The notes below the pieces were generated by a model. That model saw only the letters and a program-made list of their open reading frames with translations. It did not search any database and was not told where the DNA came from. This document shows, piece after piece, positions 8,781 to 17,849 of a stretch of 64,000 bases of DNA. Source of the DNA: Gammaproteobacteria bacterium UBA7803 (lineage in GTDB: Bacteria; Pseudomonadota; Gammaproteobacteria; Pseudomonadales; Azotimanducaceae); the NCBI GenBank assembly GCA_002480525.1, contig DLCH01000006.1, positions 62,001-126,000 of the forward strand, in the 5' to 3' direction. Position numbers and translations under genes: made by a program. Within the stretch, counting starts at the first letter, position 1, and every line of letters begins with the position of its first letter.

Positions 8781-8894
8781 CTACTGGCGATGCGTGCGCC
8801 GTCTTGCTCGCGCACGGCGTACGTATATGCCGGCGAGCGCTAGAACGATCAGCAACACCACGCCGCTGGTCAAAGTCAGAACCTGCGCGTCCAT
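8781..8894 (-). CDS. 37-residue single-span membrane peptide
   Basis: The frame begins MDAQVLTLTSGVVLLIVLAL and ends with an Arg-rich tail (RRARARRRTHRQ), giving a periplasm-out, positive-inside single membrane segment. ATG 8894 directly abuts the TAG stop of the methyltransferase-like gene (8895-8897), and AGGAGGA lies inside that gene's last codons at ideal spacing. It is therefore very likely translated with the upstream gene. No family recognised; its size resembles small accessory subunits of membrane enzymes, but that is only an analogy. Confidence 0.55.
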   Translation of the reverse strand: MDAQVLTLTSGVVLLIVLALAGIYVRRARARRRTHRQ

Positions 8895-9527
8895 CTATCC
8901 TCCTGTCTGTCCTCCCGTCGCGAAACCGGTTTCCCGGCGCGGTACGAACATGGGGACCCGCGCCCGATACTCGCGGTACTGGTCACCGAACTCCGCCACC
9001 ATGTCCCGTTCTTCCTTGCGGGCCAGCACGGTGTAGGCAACGACGATGACCGGAAACGCAACCACCGATACGATCGTCGGCCAGTGCACGATGCCTTCAC
9101 CGAACACGATCAGGAACAATCCGGTGTATTGCGGATGCCGCATGCGGGCATACACCCCATCCGTCACCAGGCGATGCTCGTGCCTCGCCCGGTGCACGCG
9201 GCGCCAGCCGTCGGCCACCAGCGTCGCGCCCACGAACAGAATCGCATAGCCGAGAAACATGGCGACAAGATGGGCCGCGGGGGTGCCGAAAAGCTGCGCC
9301 CAGAGGTTTCCGCCCTCCGCCCAGCGAACGTCGAGACCAAAAAAACGCGCGAGAAAGTAAATGGTCAGGGGAAACCCGTACATCTCGGCATAGAAGGCGA
9401 TGACGAACGCCTGCACGACCCCCGCCCGGCTCCACTCCTTCCAGGACTGAGGTGCCAGGTATCGATAGAGCAGCCACGAAACGACGGCAATGACGATTGC
9501 CGCGAGCCCCCACATTCCCACATGCAT
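8895..9527 (-). CDS. Isoprenylcysteine carboxyl methyltransferase-like membrane protein
   Basis: Integral membrane protein of the ICMT/phospholipid N-methyltransferase-like superfamily, 210 residues, with about five hydrophobic segments. The SAM-binding C-terminal signature is present: RHPQYTGLFLIVFGEG, then ARKEERDMVAEFGDQYREYR near the end. Bacterial members are frequently found beside metal-resistance genes, but their substrate is unknown. ATG 9527 follows GGGGGTGG; a TTG lies just upstream. It has its own MerR-type promoter (9569-9600) and is followed without a gap by the 37-residue membrane peptide. Confidence 0.82.
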   Translation of the reverse strand: MHVGMWGLAAIVIAVVSWLLYRYLAPQSWKEWSRAGVVQAFVIAFYAEMYGFPLTIYFLARFFGLDVRWAEGGNLWAQLFGTPAAHLVAMFLGYAILFVGATLVADGWRRVHRARHEHRLVTDGVYARMRHPQYTGLFLIVFGEGIVHWPTIVSVVAFPVIVVAYTVLARKEERDMVAEFGDQYREYRARVPMFVPRRETGFATGGQTGG

Positions 9528-9568
9528 CAACCACCCCCGAGCGTTCCAAACATTGGTGGACGATGGCT

Positions 9569-9600
9569 ACGTTAAGACCTGTATCCCGCACACAGGTCAA
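9569..9600 (-). promoter_or_regulatory. MerR-type promoter/operator B (methyltransferase-like gene)
   Basis: On the minus strand: TTGACC at 9600-9595, 20-bp spacer, TAACGT at 9574-9569. The spacer contains ACCTGTGTGCGGGATACAGG, a near-perfect dyad with 11 bp between the ACCTG and CAGGT arms. It fits the consensus shared by operators A, C and D. Confidence 0.78.
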
Positions 9601-9993
9601 TACCGGGGCTTCCCGGAGCCGCACCGCGGGTTGGTCGGAGGATGGCCGCGACGCCATCGCGCGGATCTCGGTCGCGACCAAACCCGCCGCGCCGATCGCC
9701 TTCTCACTGAGTCGATTGCGTGATCGAAGTAGCCATCGGCCTGTGGACCGGATCGATCGCAAACGTTTCCCCGAGGGGTGAGGCAACGGTCCGGCGTGTA
9801 GATCGACGGGCTGCCGACGCTGATCTGATCGGCGTGCGAGCGCAGTCAGAACCCCTCGGTGCAACACTATGCCTGCCCGGGTCCTGTCGCTCGTGACCTT
9901 CGGACCTTCGAGCCGCCCAGGCCCACGCGCGCCGGTAGACGCTCTACCCTACTCCGTGGTACACGTTCGCCGGACCGTACTGTGGAATTTCCC
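9601..9993. other. Non-coding stretch between divergent genes; no gene seen
   Basis: About 390 bases separating the methyltransferase-like gene (minus) from the ABC-exporter operon (plus). I read all frames for a MerR or TetR regulator (for example a RYYE or helix-turn-helix pattern) and found none. The open frames here have no recognisable motif. Confidence 0.5.
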
Positions 9994-10947
9994 GTGAACA
10001 GATTCTGGCTTCCAACCGCCGTCGCGTTGATCGTGGCTGGGCTGTCCTACGGCGTGTTCGAGGCGACTCGACCGTCGCCCGTGCCCGACGGTTTTCTGTA
10101 CGGCAACGGTCACGTCGAGGGCACGGAGGTTCGGGTGTCCTCAGAGGTTCCCGGCAGAGTCGTCGAGCACCGGCTCGAGGAGGGCAACCAGGTCCTTCGC
10201 GGCGACACGGTGGTCGTGATCGAATCGCAGTCCAGCATCGACCTGCTACAGGCCGCACAGGCCGAGCTCACCGCGCTCCAACAGTCGCGCGGCTCCCTGG
10301 AGTCCCAGCGTGAGCTCTGGGAGCATCACGCTGAGACGGCGGCCCGCCAGCGCGCCCGTGTCCGTGATCTGCGGGCGTCGGCCCTGGCGAGCGACAGCGA
10401 CGTAGACCAGGCCGAGAACGCTCTGGAGGAAGCCCGGCAGCAGGCCCGCGCCCTGAAGGCCCAGAGCGCGGCCCTGCAGGAGCAGATCGCGGCCGCCAAG
10501 GCCCGCGTCGGGTTGGCCGAAACCCGCCTCTCCAACCATGACATCGAGGCTCCGGCCGACGGAACCGTTCTCATCCGGGCGATAGAAGTCGGCGAGGTCG
10601 TGCAGCCGGGCGCGCCGCTGGCACTCATCGTCGATCTCGACCGCCTCGAGTTGAAGGTGTACGTTCCAGAGCGCTATATCGGGAAGATCCGTCTCGGCAA
10701 TCCGGCCAGGATCGCCGTCAACGCCTTCCCCGATAGATTCTTCGATGCCCAGGTCAGCCGAGTGGACGACTACGCCCAGTTCACCCCGCGCGACATCCAC
10801 GTTCCCGAGGAGCGTACCCGGATGGTCTACGGCGTTACGCTGGCACTGGAGGACAGCGGCGGACGTCTCAAGCCTGGAATGCCGGCGGACGCTTGGATAC
10901 GCTGGGACGACGCGAAGAGTTGGGCGTCATGCTGTCCTGCACCGTAG
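9994..10947 (+). CDS. HlyD-type periplasmic adaptor of an ABC exporter (YbhG/YhiI-like)
   Basis: Membrane-fusion protein joining an inner-membrane ABC transporter to an outer-membrane channel. From GTG 9994 the 317-residue product has one N-terminal membrane segment. A lipoyl-like half (VSSEVPGRVVEHRLEEGNQV) follows, then a long Ala/Gln/Glu-rich coiled-coil hairpin (roughly residues 75-180), the second lipoyl half (NHDIEAPADGTVLIR) and a beta-barrel domain. The start is uncertain because no strong SD is present and the frame is open to 9859. It stops 8 bases before the ATPase gene, so all four genes likely form one operon. Substrate unknown. Confidence 0.82.
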   Translation: MNRFWLPTAVALIVAGLSYGVFEATRPSPVPDGFLYGNGHVEGTEVRVSSEVPGRVVEHRLEEGNQVLRGDTVVVIESQSSIDLLQAAQAELTALQQSRGSLESQRELWEHHAETAARQRARVRDLRASALASDSDVDQAENALEEARQQARALKAQSAALQEQIAAAKARVGLAETRLSNHDIEAPADGTVLIRAIEVGEVVQPGAPLALIVDLDRLELKVYVPERYIGKIRLGNPARIAVNAFPDRFFDAQVSRVDDYAQFTPRDIHVPEERTRMVYGVTLALEDSGGRLKPGMPADAWIRWDDAKSWASCCPAP

Positions 10948-10954
10948 CCCGTCC

Positions 10955-12658
10955 GTGGCCGAGACCGAATCCCCCATGATCGACCTCCGGCGCGCAGGGC
11001 GCCGCTATGGTGAGCACTGGGCCGTGCGCGATATCGACTTGACGATTCAACGCGGGGAGATGTTCGGCATCGTCGGAACAGATGGCGCCGGCAAGACCAC
11101 ACTGCTGCAACTCTGTGCCGCATTGCTCGACCCGACGGAGGGCCGTTGCACGGTGCTCGGCTACGACACGGTCCGCGAATCAAAGGCCGTCACGTCGCGC
11201 ATCGGCTACATGTCCCAGGGCTTCACACTGTACGACCGGCTCAGCGTGGCCGAGAACCTGCGTTTTTCCGCCGGGCTGCGAAACCTGTCGGCGCGGGAAT
11301 TCACCGACCGCAGCCAGCGGCTGCTCGACATGGCGGGCCTGAGGGAGTTCGAGTCCCGCCTCGCCGGAAAGCTGTCTGGCGGCATGCGGAAGAAACTCGC
11401 TCTGTGTCTGAATCTTATTCACGAACCCGACCTGCTCATTCTCGACGAGCCGGGGCTCGGCGTGGACCCGCTATCCAGGCGGGAACTGTGGCGTATGCTG
11501 GAGGCATTCCGCGAGCGGGGTGTCACGGTGGTCGTCGCGAGCTCGTACATGGACGAGGCAGAACGCTGTGACCGGGTGCTGCTCCTGCAGATGGGCCATC
11601 CGATCGGCACCGACCGCCCGGAAGCACTACGCCTAGCCGTAGCTGGACGTGTTTACGAGATCGTCACCAATGACCCGACGAGAGTTGCGGGAGAACTGTC
11701 GAGCCGCTACTCCGCGCAAGGAATCCAGGTGCTGCCGGATCGCGTACGATTCCAGCACGGCTCGACGGAAGCACCAGGGCCCGACCCGCGACTGGATTCG
11801 ATGGGAGCACGTACGGCAGACGCGACCCTGGAAGATCTCTTCGTTTTCCACAGCAATGAACACGCGGAACCATTTGCTGCATGGGGCGAGTTACCGAACG
11901 TCGAGACGCCTGGCGCCATCGAGGCCGACGATGTCAGCGTCACGTTCGGAGGGTTCAGAGCGGTGGATCATGTGTCGCTCGTAGCGGAGCCCGGCACCCT
12001 GCTCGCTCTGCTCGGCCCGAACGGCGCCGGCAAGACCACGCTGATCCGCGCACTCTGCGGACTGCAGCCGATCAGCAGCGGCGAAGCCAGGATTGCCGGC
12101 ACGCCCGTCACGACGGCAGCCACGTCGGTCCGACAACGAATCGGCTACATGTCGCAGCGTTTCTCTCTCTACCCGGACCTCACGGTCGGTGAGAATATGG
12201 AATTCTTCGCCGCTGCCTACGGACTGACCGGCTCCGCGTCCGAGTCAGCGATCTTCCGGGCACGAGCGCTGACCGGGCTCGAACCCGTTGCGCCTGGAAC
12301 GCGGGTAGAAGCGATGTCCGGAGCCACCCGTCAGCGCTTGGCGCTAGCCTGCAGCGTGCTGCACGAGCCGGCGGTCTTGTTTCTCGACGAGCCGACCTCC
12401 GGCGTGGACCCGTTGTCCCGATTCCGCTTCTGGCAGCTCATTCGCGCTCTCGCTTCGGCAGGAATGGTCATCGTCGTGACGACCCACTACCTCGAAGAGG
12501 CAAGATACTGCGATCGCATCGGTCTGATGGACCGCGGCCGGCTGATCGCCCTCGGATCGCTGCCGGAATTGCGACGCCAGACGGCAAGCGGCGATACTGA
12601 CTCCGTCGAGACCGTGTTCCTCAACGCCTTGCGCCGCCCGGGTGTGGCGCCGTCATGA
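10955..12658 (+). CDS. ABC exporter ATPase with two fused nucleotide-binding domains (YbhF-like)
   Basis: Cytoplasmic ATPase of 567 residues with two complete ABC domains in tandem. Domain 1 has Walker A GTDGAGKTT, signature LSGGMRKKL and Walker B LLILDEPGLG. Domain 2 has Walker A GPNGAGKTT, a degenerate signature MSGATRQRL and Walker B VLFLDEPTSG, followed by an H-loop TTHYLEEA. Domain 1 has S instead of H at the H-loop position (ASSYMDEA). The two sites are therefore asymmetric. GTG 10955 is chosen; ATG 10976 is an alternative. Its stop overlaps the first permease start (ATGA). Confidence 0.87.
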   Translation: MAETESPMIDLRRAGRRYGEHWAVRDIDLTIQRGEMFGIVGTDGAGKTTLLQLCAALLDPTEGRCTVLGYDTVRESKAVTSRIGYMSQGFTLYDRLSVAENLRFSAGLRNLSAREFTDRSQRLLDMAGLREFESRLAGKLSGGMRKKLALCLNLIHEPDLLILDEPGLGVDPLSRRELWRMLEAFRERGVTVVVASSYMDEAERCDRVLLLQMGHPIGTDRPEALRLAVAGRVYEIVTNDPTRVAGELSSRYSAQGIQVLPDRVRFQHGSTEAPGPDPRLDSMGARTADATLEDLFVFHSNEHAEPFAAWGELPNVETPGAIEADDVSVTFGGFRAVDHVSLVAEPGTLLALLGPNGAGKTTLIRALCGLQPISSGEARIAGTPVTTAATSVRQRIGYMSQRFSLYPDLTVGENMEFFAAAYGLTGSASESAIFRARALTGLEPVAPGTRVEAMSGATRQRLALACSVLHEPAVLFLDEPTSGVDPLSRFRFWQLIRALASAGMVIVVTTHYLEEARYCDRIGLMDRGRLIALGSLPELRRQTASGDTDSVETVFLNALRRPGVAPS

Positions 12659-13749
12659 AGCCTGCTCGAGTCATCACACTCATCGGCAAGGAAGGCCGGG
12701 AACTGATCCGAGATCCGATCACTCTCGGCCTGTGTGCCGTCATGCCGCTGATCATGCTGTTTCTGTTCGGCTACGCGGTAAACCTGGATGTGGAAAACGT
12801 GGCCATGGGGGTCTACGACGAGGACCGCACGCCCGCCAGCCGAGATCTGACCGAACGCTTCGCCGCCACCGACTACTTCGACCTGCGACGAACCTTCGGG
12901 TCACTCGGCGAGCTGGAGAAGGCCATGCAGCAGGGCGAGATCAGGCTGGCACTGATCGTGCCGAGAAACTTCCACCGCCACCTGCTCGAAGGGGCGCCTG
13001 CCCCCACGCAGATTCTGGTCGATGGCAGCTATCCGGCGATCGCGGCCCTCGCTGGCGCCTACGCGGAAGCCATCGTCAGCGCTTTTCCGCGGCCGCGGCC
13101 AAGTGCAATCCAGCCCCAGGTTCGGGTCTGGTACAACCCATCGATGCGCAGCAGTCATTACATCGTTCCCGGCTTGTTCGCAGTGATCCTCATGGCTTTT
13201 CCGCCGCTTCTGACAGCGCTCGCCATCGTTCGGGAGAAGGAGACAGGAACCATCTCTCAGATCTTTGCCTCCCCGGCCACCTCTGCCGAATTCGTTGCCG
13301 GCAAGCTCGTTCCCTACGGCGTGGTCGCATTCTTCGAGATCGTGATGGTGGTCGCCATCGGCACCCTGTGGTTCGACGTCCCGTTCAGAGGCAGCGTGCT
13401 GCTCTTCCTCGCGGCGGCTATGATCTATGTCCTCACCACAGTTGCAATCGGCCTGCTGGTCTCTGCAGTGACGAGCACGCAGCTTTCAGCCATGTTGCTC
13501 GCGCTGGTTGTGACGCTCATGCCCTCGTTTCTGTTCTCCGGCTTTCTTTTCCCGGTATTCACGATGCCGCTGGCACTGCAGATCTACAGCCAGCTCTTCC
13601 CAGCGACGTACTTCACCGAGATTTCTCGAGGAATCGTGTTGAAAGGAGCCGGCATCGACTCGCTTGCGCTGCCGGTGTCGCTGCTCTTCCTCTATACCTT
13701 GGTGATCTTCGCGATCGCGACACGGCGATTGCGACAGAAGGTCGCATGA
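12655..13749 (+). CDS. ABC-2 type permease 1 (YbhS/YhhJ-like)
   Basis: Inner-membrane subunit, 364 residues, ABC2_membrane_3 architecture. One N-terminal membrane helix is followed by a large extracytoplasmic domain (about residues 45-165, with VYDEDRTPASRDL and VWYNPSMRSSHYIVPG). Five C-terminal membrane helices follow, with the conserved REKETGTISQIFASP segment between them. ATG overlaps the ATPase stop. It pairs with the next gene to form a heterodimeric permease. Confidence 0.88.
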   Translation: MKPARVITLIGKEGRELIRDPITLGLCAVMPLIMLFLFGYAVNLDVENVAMGVYDEDRTPASRDLTERFAATDYFDLRRTFGSLGELEKAMQQGEIRLALIVPRNFHRHLLEGAPAPTQILVDGSYPAIAALAGAYAEAIVSAFPRPRPSAIQPQVRVWYNPSMRSSHYIVPGLFAVILMAFPPLLTALAIVREKETGTISQIFASPATSAEFVAGKLVPYGVVAFFEIVMVVAIGTLWFDVPFRGSVLLFLAAAMIYVLTTVAIGLLVSAVTSTQLSAMLLALVVTLMPSFLFSGFLFPVFTMPLALQIYSQLFPATYFTEISRGIVLKGAGIDSLALPVSLLFLYTLVIFAIATRRLRQKVA

Positions 13750-14858
13750 GCTTCGTTCGCCTCGTCGGCCTGCTGCGCAAGGAAGCCGTGCAGTTCCTGC
13801 GAGACCGCCTGGTCTTGGCCCTCGTGCTTTGGCTCTACACCGTGGAGGCAGTGCTGTGTACTTATGCCCTCAGCTTCGAGGTCGAAAACCTCCCGGTGGC
13901 CGTCGTCGACCAGGATCGGAGCCTGTCCAGCCGAAAGCTCATCGATCTGTTCACCCTCAGCGACGCCTTCGAGCTCGCAGACCACGCGGCCAGCCCACGT
14001 GAAGCAGCCACCTGGCTGGAGAGCGGCCGTGTAAACATGGTCATGATCGTACCCGGCGGTTTCGGAAGGGCTTATCACACTGCCACGCTGCCGGCGATCC
14101 AGTTTCTGTTCGACGGCACGAATTCCAATACCGCCGCGAACGCGAGACTCTACGCGATGGAGCTGCTGCGTCGTTTCGAGCTCGAGCACCCGTCGCTGTC
14201 TGCCGGACCGGTCCCGCACCAGGCCGAGCCGATCATCCGAACCTGGTACAACCCGGACCAGACAACCTCTGCCTTCATGGTGTTGTCGATGATCGCACTG
14301 GCCGGGATGATGGTGGGCGTCATCCACCCCGCAGCTTCGATCGTACGCGAACGCGAGCGGGGTACCATCGAGCAGCTGCTGGTGACCCCGATCCGGCTGG
14401 TCGAGTTGTTCACGGCAAAGACGGCGCCAACGTTGCTCATGGGCACGCTGGCACTGTTTCCCAGCCTGCTCATCGTCGCCTGGTTCGACGTGCCGCTCCG
14501 GGGAAGTTTCGCGCTGTTCATGGTCTTGACCGCGCTGTTCCTGCTGAGCGCCATCGGACTGGGCGTCATGATCGCGGCGGTGAGTCAGACGCTGCAGCAG
14601 GCGCTGTTGCTCGCCTTTTTCGGATTGTTCCCGATCATGTTTCTGTCCGGCACCCTGACACCGGTGGAGTCCATGCCCAGCGTGCTGCAGACCCTGTCTC
14701 TGGCCAGTCCGCTGCGCTACTACATGGACATCATCCTCTCCGTCTTTTTGAAGGGCGCCGGCTGGGCCGAACTCTGGGACGAGGCTCTCGCACTTCTCGC
14801 CATCGGCACTGGGCTGTTCTGCCTGTCGGCCATGGTGTTCAAGAAGCGGGTGACATGA
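13746..14858 (+). CDS. ABC-2 type permease 2 (YbhR-like)
   Basis: Second permease, 370 residues, same fold as its neighbour: N-terminal helix, extracytoplasmic domain (VVDQDRSLSSRKL, RTWYNPDQTTSAFMVLS), the conserved RERERGTIEQLLVTP segment, then five membrane helices. ATG 13746 overlaps the TGA of permease 1, indicating coupled translation. Last gene of the exporter operon; a MerR-type promoter for the next operon begins about 55 bp downstream. Confidence 0.88.
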   Translation: MSFVRLVGLLRKEAVQFLRDRLVLALVLWLYTVEAVLCTYALSFEVENLPVAVVDQDRSLSSRKLIDLFTLSDAFELADHAASPREAATWLESGRVNMVMIVPGGFGRAYHTATLPAIQFLFDGTNSNTAANARLYAMELLRRFELEHPSLSAGPVPHQAEPIIRTWYNPDQTTSAFMVLSMIALAGMMVGVIHPAASIVRERERGTIEQLLVTPIRLVELFTAKTAPTLLMGTLALFPSLLIVAWFDVPLRGSFALFMVLTALFLLSAIGLGVMIAAVSQTLQQALLLAFFGLFPIMFLSGTLTPVESMPSVLQTLSLASPLRYYMDIILSVFLKGAGWAELWDEALALLAIGTGLFCLSAMVFKKRVT

Positions 14859-15282
14859 AGCACACCGCGACAACGCGATCGGACAGAAAGCATGCTGCCC
14901 TCGCCTCGAAGATTGACCTGTATGCTGGACACAGGTCTTAGCCTTCCGGGTCAGATTCCCAGACACTGGAACCCGCTTGGCATGCTCCTTACCACGACAA
15001 CGGCAGATCTTCCACCGCCGACGGCCGCGCTGGCGGGTCCTGTTCGCCGCCTGCCTCGAGCGACCTGGCTCGTGCACCGGTTGACATCGCGGCTGAATCC
15101 AGCCTGCTGGCTGTCAGCTTTTCGCTCGTTCAGGAGCGGGGCCGTTCCGCGTATCACGTGCCGCACGGAAACCGCCATCGAGCCCACTTGATGCTCGCTC
15201 GCTTCGACGAGAGATCGTCGCCGGCAGCGATGCGCCTCGCCGCCCTGGCGGCTGGACATTCGATTCATCCTGGAGCATGCCC
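14859..15282 (+). other. Long leader of the cusCBA-type operon
   Basis: Holds MerR-type promoter C at its start, leaving about 330 nt between the predicted transcription start and the TolC-like start codon. An open frame of 69 codons (14982-15191) is present but lacks a good SD and resembles nothing I know. The leader may be untranslated, or contain a decayed small gene. Confidence 0.5.
14913..14944 (+). promoter_or_regulatory. MerR-type promoter/operator C (cusCBA-type operon)
   Basis: TTGACC at 14913-14918, 20-bp spacer, TAGCCT at 14939-14944. The spacer contains the dyad arms ACCTGTAT and ACACAGGT. The architecture equals that of operators A, B and D, and it faces the TolC-like gene that begins the Cu/Ag efflux operon. 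Confidence 0.8.
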
Positions 15283-16557
15283 ATGAGACCGAACCTGGCC
15301 CACCTGGTGGTGGCGTCTCTCCTATCGTTGGCCGGAGCAGCCGCGCCAGCGACCGCGGCTGCACCACCGCCTCCGTCCACGGTCGGTGCGCTGCTGACCC
15401 TCGAGCAGGCCGTTGCGTTGGCGACCGAATCGAGCGACCCTGCGCTCGAGCGCCTGACGGAGCGCGCCGAGGCACTCGAAGAGCGTGCCGTTGCGGATGC
15501 ACAGCTACCCGATCCGATGGTAACGGCCCAGCTCAACAACGTTCCTACGGATACCTTCGCCTTGGACGAAGCCGACATGACTCAGGCGCGGCTCGGACTG
15601 CGCCAGGAGTTTCCACCAGGCAGAACGCTGGCCGAACGAGGACGGCAGCGCCACCAGGAGGCGCAGGCCCAGCGAGCGCGCCGACAGCTCGAACTGCGGG
15701 AGATCGCACTCGCTACCCGCCAGGCATGGTTCGAACTCGCCTATCAGCGCCAAGCAATGACGATCGTTGCCCGCAGCCGGGAATCCGTCGCTCAGCAGGT
15801 GGACTCGCTGGCCGCCAGCTTTGCGACGGGGCGCATCAACGCCCAGGCCGTGCTGCGATCCGAGCTGGAACTGTCTCTGCTCGATGACCGGCTTACCGAG
15901 CACCGACGTCGGGCCGAGATCGCCCGAGCGGAGCTCGCTCGCTACATCCAGGAACACGCGGACCGCCCCCTGCCCGAGGGCTGGCCCACACTGGTTACCC
16001 TACCGAGGCTACCGGTGCTGGTATCGCGGCTCGTGGACCATCCAGCCGTACAGGCCGAGTCGGCCGAGATCGCGGCCGCCGACGCCGCTGTAGCCATCGC
16101 GGCGGAAGCCTACAAACCCGCCTGGGCGCTGGAGGGCGGCTACGGCTTCCGCGAAGACCGGACCGATCTTGCCAGCATTGGCCTGACCGTCACGCTGCCA
16201 CTGTTCACGGACAAGCGGCAGGATCGCCGCCACCGGGCTGCGGTGCGTCAGCGTGGCGCCGAGCAACTGGACCGGGATACGGTGCTGCTGGAACTCCGGC
16301 GCAGACTCGACCAGGCATGGTCCGACTGGCAGCGTTTCACCGAACGCCTGACGCTCTATCGGTCCGCTGTCGGAGACCGTGCTCGGGAGACCGCCGAAGC
16401 CTCGATCACCACCTACGCCAACGGTCAGACTGATTTCGCTGAGCTCATTCGCAGCCAGCTCGCTGAGCTCGACACCCGGGTAACGGCCGCAGAACTGGAG
16501 GCACGGGCCGCACAGGCCTGGGCGCGAATCGTCTATCTTGCAGGAGAAAGCTCATGA
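15283..16557 (+). CDS. cusC: TolC-family outer-membrane factor of a CusCBA-type efflux system
   Basis: Outer-membrane channel, 424 residues, with a signal peptide and the two internally repeated coiled-coil regions of the OEP family (LTLEQAVALA start; RQEFPPGRTLAERG and TVTLPLFTDKRQDRR segments at equivalent places). ATG 15283 is preferred since GGAG lies 7 nt upstream; ATG 15277 is too close to it. The stop overlaps the next start. Name given by position with cusB and cusA homologues; the protein itself does not reveal the metal. Confidence 0.85.
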   Translation: MRPNLAHLVVASLLSLAGAAAPATAAAPPPPSTVGALLTLEQAVALATESSDPALERLTERAEALEERAVADAQLPDPMVTAQLNNVPTDTFALDEADMTQARLGLRQEFPPGRTLAERGRQRHQEAQAQRARRQLELREIALATRQAWFELAYQRQAMTIVARSRESVAQQVDSLAASFATGRINAQAVLRSELELSLLDDRLTEHRRRAEIARAELARYIQEHADRPLPEGWPTLVTLPRLPVLVSRLVDHPAVQAESAEIAAADAAVAIAAEAYKPAWALEGGYGFREDRTDLASIGLTVTLPLFTDKRQDRRHRAAVRQRGAEQLDRDTVLLELRRRLDQAWSDWQRFTERLTLYRSAVGDRARETAEASITTYANGQTDFAELIRSQLAELDTRVTAAELEARAAQAWARIVYLAGESS

Positions 16558-17849
16558 CCCTCGCCAGAATCGTGCTGATCGCGCTGATCGCCGCGGGAGC
16601 CGGGTTCCTGGCAGCTCAGTGGTACGGCCCCGGGGCCTCCGGCGCGAGCTCGGGCGAAAGCTCGGAGCGTGAGGTGCTGTACTGGGCGGCGCCCATGGAC
16701 CCGAACTTTCGCTCGGACAAGCCCGGGAAGTCACCCATGGGTATGGATCTGGTACCCGTTTACGCCGACGAGGCCGCCGGTGGGGCGAGCGACGAACCCG
16801 CTCTGCGCATCAGCGCAGCCGTCGTGAACAACATCGGCGTCAAAATCACGCCCGTCGAGCGCGGAACCATCTACCGCAACATCGAAACCGTTGGTTTCAT
16901 CATGCCCGACCAGGAGCGGGTGGCGCATGTCCACGTGCGCACGGAGGGCTGGATCGAACACTTGGCAGCAGACACAGAAGGTGATTTCGTGTCAGAAGGA
17001 GACCTGCTGTTCGAGATCTACTCGCCGGCGCTGGTCAGCGCACAGGACGAATATCTGCAAGCCGTCCGTGCCGACCAGCCGGTGCTGGTCGAGGCTGCGG
17101 CAAGCCGCCTGCGAGCCCTCGGCATGCTGTCCGAACAGATCCAGGCGCTCCGTCGGGACGGACGAACAACCGAGCTTTTCTCGGTCCGCTCACCCCAGGA
17201 CGGCTACCTGACCGGCCTGAACGTGCGGGAGGGCATGTTCGTGGAGCCTGGGACCACCATCATGACCTTGGCCGACCTGAGCGAAGTCTGGGTCGATGTC
17301 GACGTGTTCGAGCAGCAGATCGACTGGATCGACGCCGGCCAGACCGCGCGCATGCGGCTGCCGTTCGCACCAGAGCGGGAGTGGGAAGGATCGGTGGACT
17401 ACGTCTATCCCACCATCCGCCCGGAAAGCCGCACGGCGCGGGTTCGGCTGGTGTTCGCCAATCCGGATCTGGCGCTCAAACCGCACATGTACGCCAAGGT
17501 CGACATCGACGCGGACCCGCGACACGACGTGCTCTACGCCCCAAGCCAGTCGATCATCCGGACCGGAGCTCAGGAACGGGTCATCATCGACCTCGGCGAC
17601 GGTCGATTTCGCCCGGCCGAAGTGGAAACCGGAGTCGAGAGCGGAGGACGCGTCGAGGTCCGGCGCGGACTGGAACCTGACGACCGCATCGTGGTGTCCA
17701 GTCAGTTCCTGATCGATTCCGAAGCCAGCCTGGACGCCAGCCTGCTCCGGCTCCTCGGCGACTCGCAGGAGGGTACGCATCACGACCACGCCGTTCCGGA
17801 TGACTCCAGCACCGGCGATCATGCAGGCCACTTTGGAGACCAATCGTGA
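16554..17849 (+). CDS. cusB: CusB-type periplasmic adaptor
   Basis: Adaptor that links CusA to the outer-membrane channel and hands it metal. The 431-residue protein has an N-terminal membrane anchor, then a heavy-metal-binding segment (YWAAPMDPNF...PGKSPMGMDLVPVY, about residues 42-65) typical of CusB-like proteins. Lipoyl, helical hairpin and beta-barrel domains follow. It ends in a His/Asp-rich tail (HHDHAVPDD...HAGHFGDQS). Met residues in the N-terminal segment suit Cu(I)/Ag(I). Overlaps both neighbours, so expression is coupled. Confidence 0.9.
   Translation: MTLARIVLIALIAAGAGFLAAQWYGPGASGASSGESSEREVLYWAAPMDPNFRSDKPGKSPMGMDLVPVYADEAAGGASDEPALRISAAVVNNIGVKITPVERGTIYRNIETVGFIMPDQERVAHVHVRTEGWIEHLAADTEGDFVSEGDLLFEIYSPALVSAQDEYLQAVRADQPVLVEAAASRLRALGMLSEQIQALRRDGRTTELFSVRSPQDGYLTGLNVREGMFVEPGTTIMTLADLSEVWVDVDVFEQQIDWIDAGQTARMRLPFAPEREWEGSVDYVYPTIRPESRTARVRLVFANPDLALKPHMYAKVDIDADPRHDVLYAPSQSIIRTGAQERVIIDLGDGRFRPAEVETGVESGGRVEVRRGLEPDDRIVVSSQFLIDSEASLDASLLRLLGDSQEGTHHDHAVPDDSSTGDHAGHFGDQS

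Noticed and set aside
12642..13746. The in-frame upstream extension of the second permease frame
   Set aside because: It overlaps the first permease gene entirely; the real start is ATG 13746, overlapping the first permease's stop.
13692..15077. A 461-codon minus-strand frame over the second ABC permease and the cus leader
   Set aside because: Gln/Arg/His-rich, no signal or domain; the plus strand has a clear permease.
14982..15191. A 69-codon frame in the cus operon leader as a leader peptide
   Set aside because: No convincing SD, composition unlike a secreted or membrane peptide, and another frame is equally open; left as unassigned.
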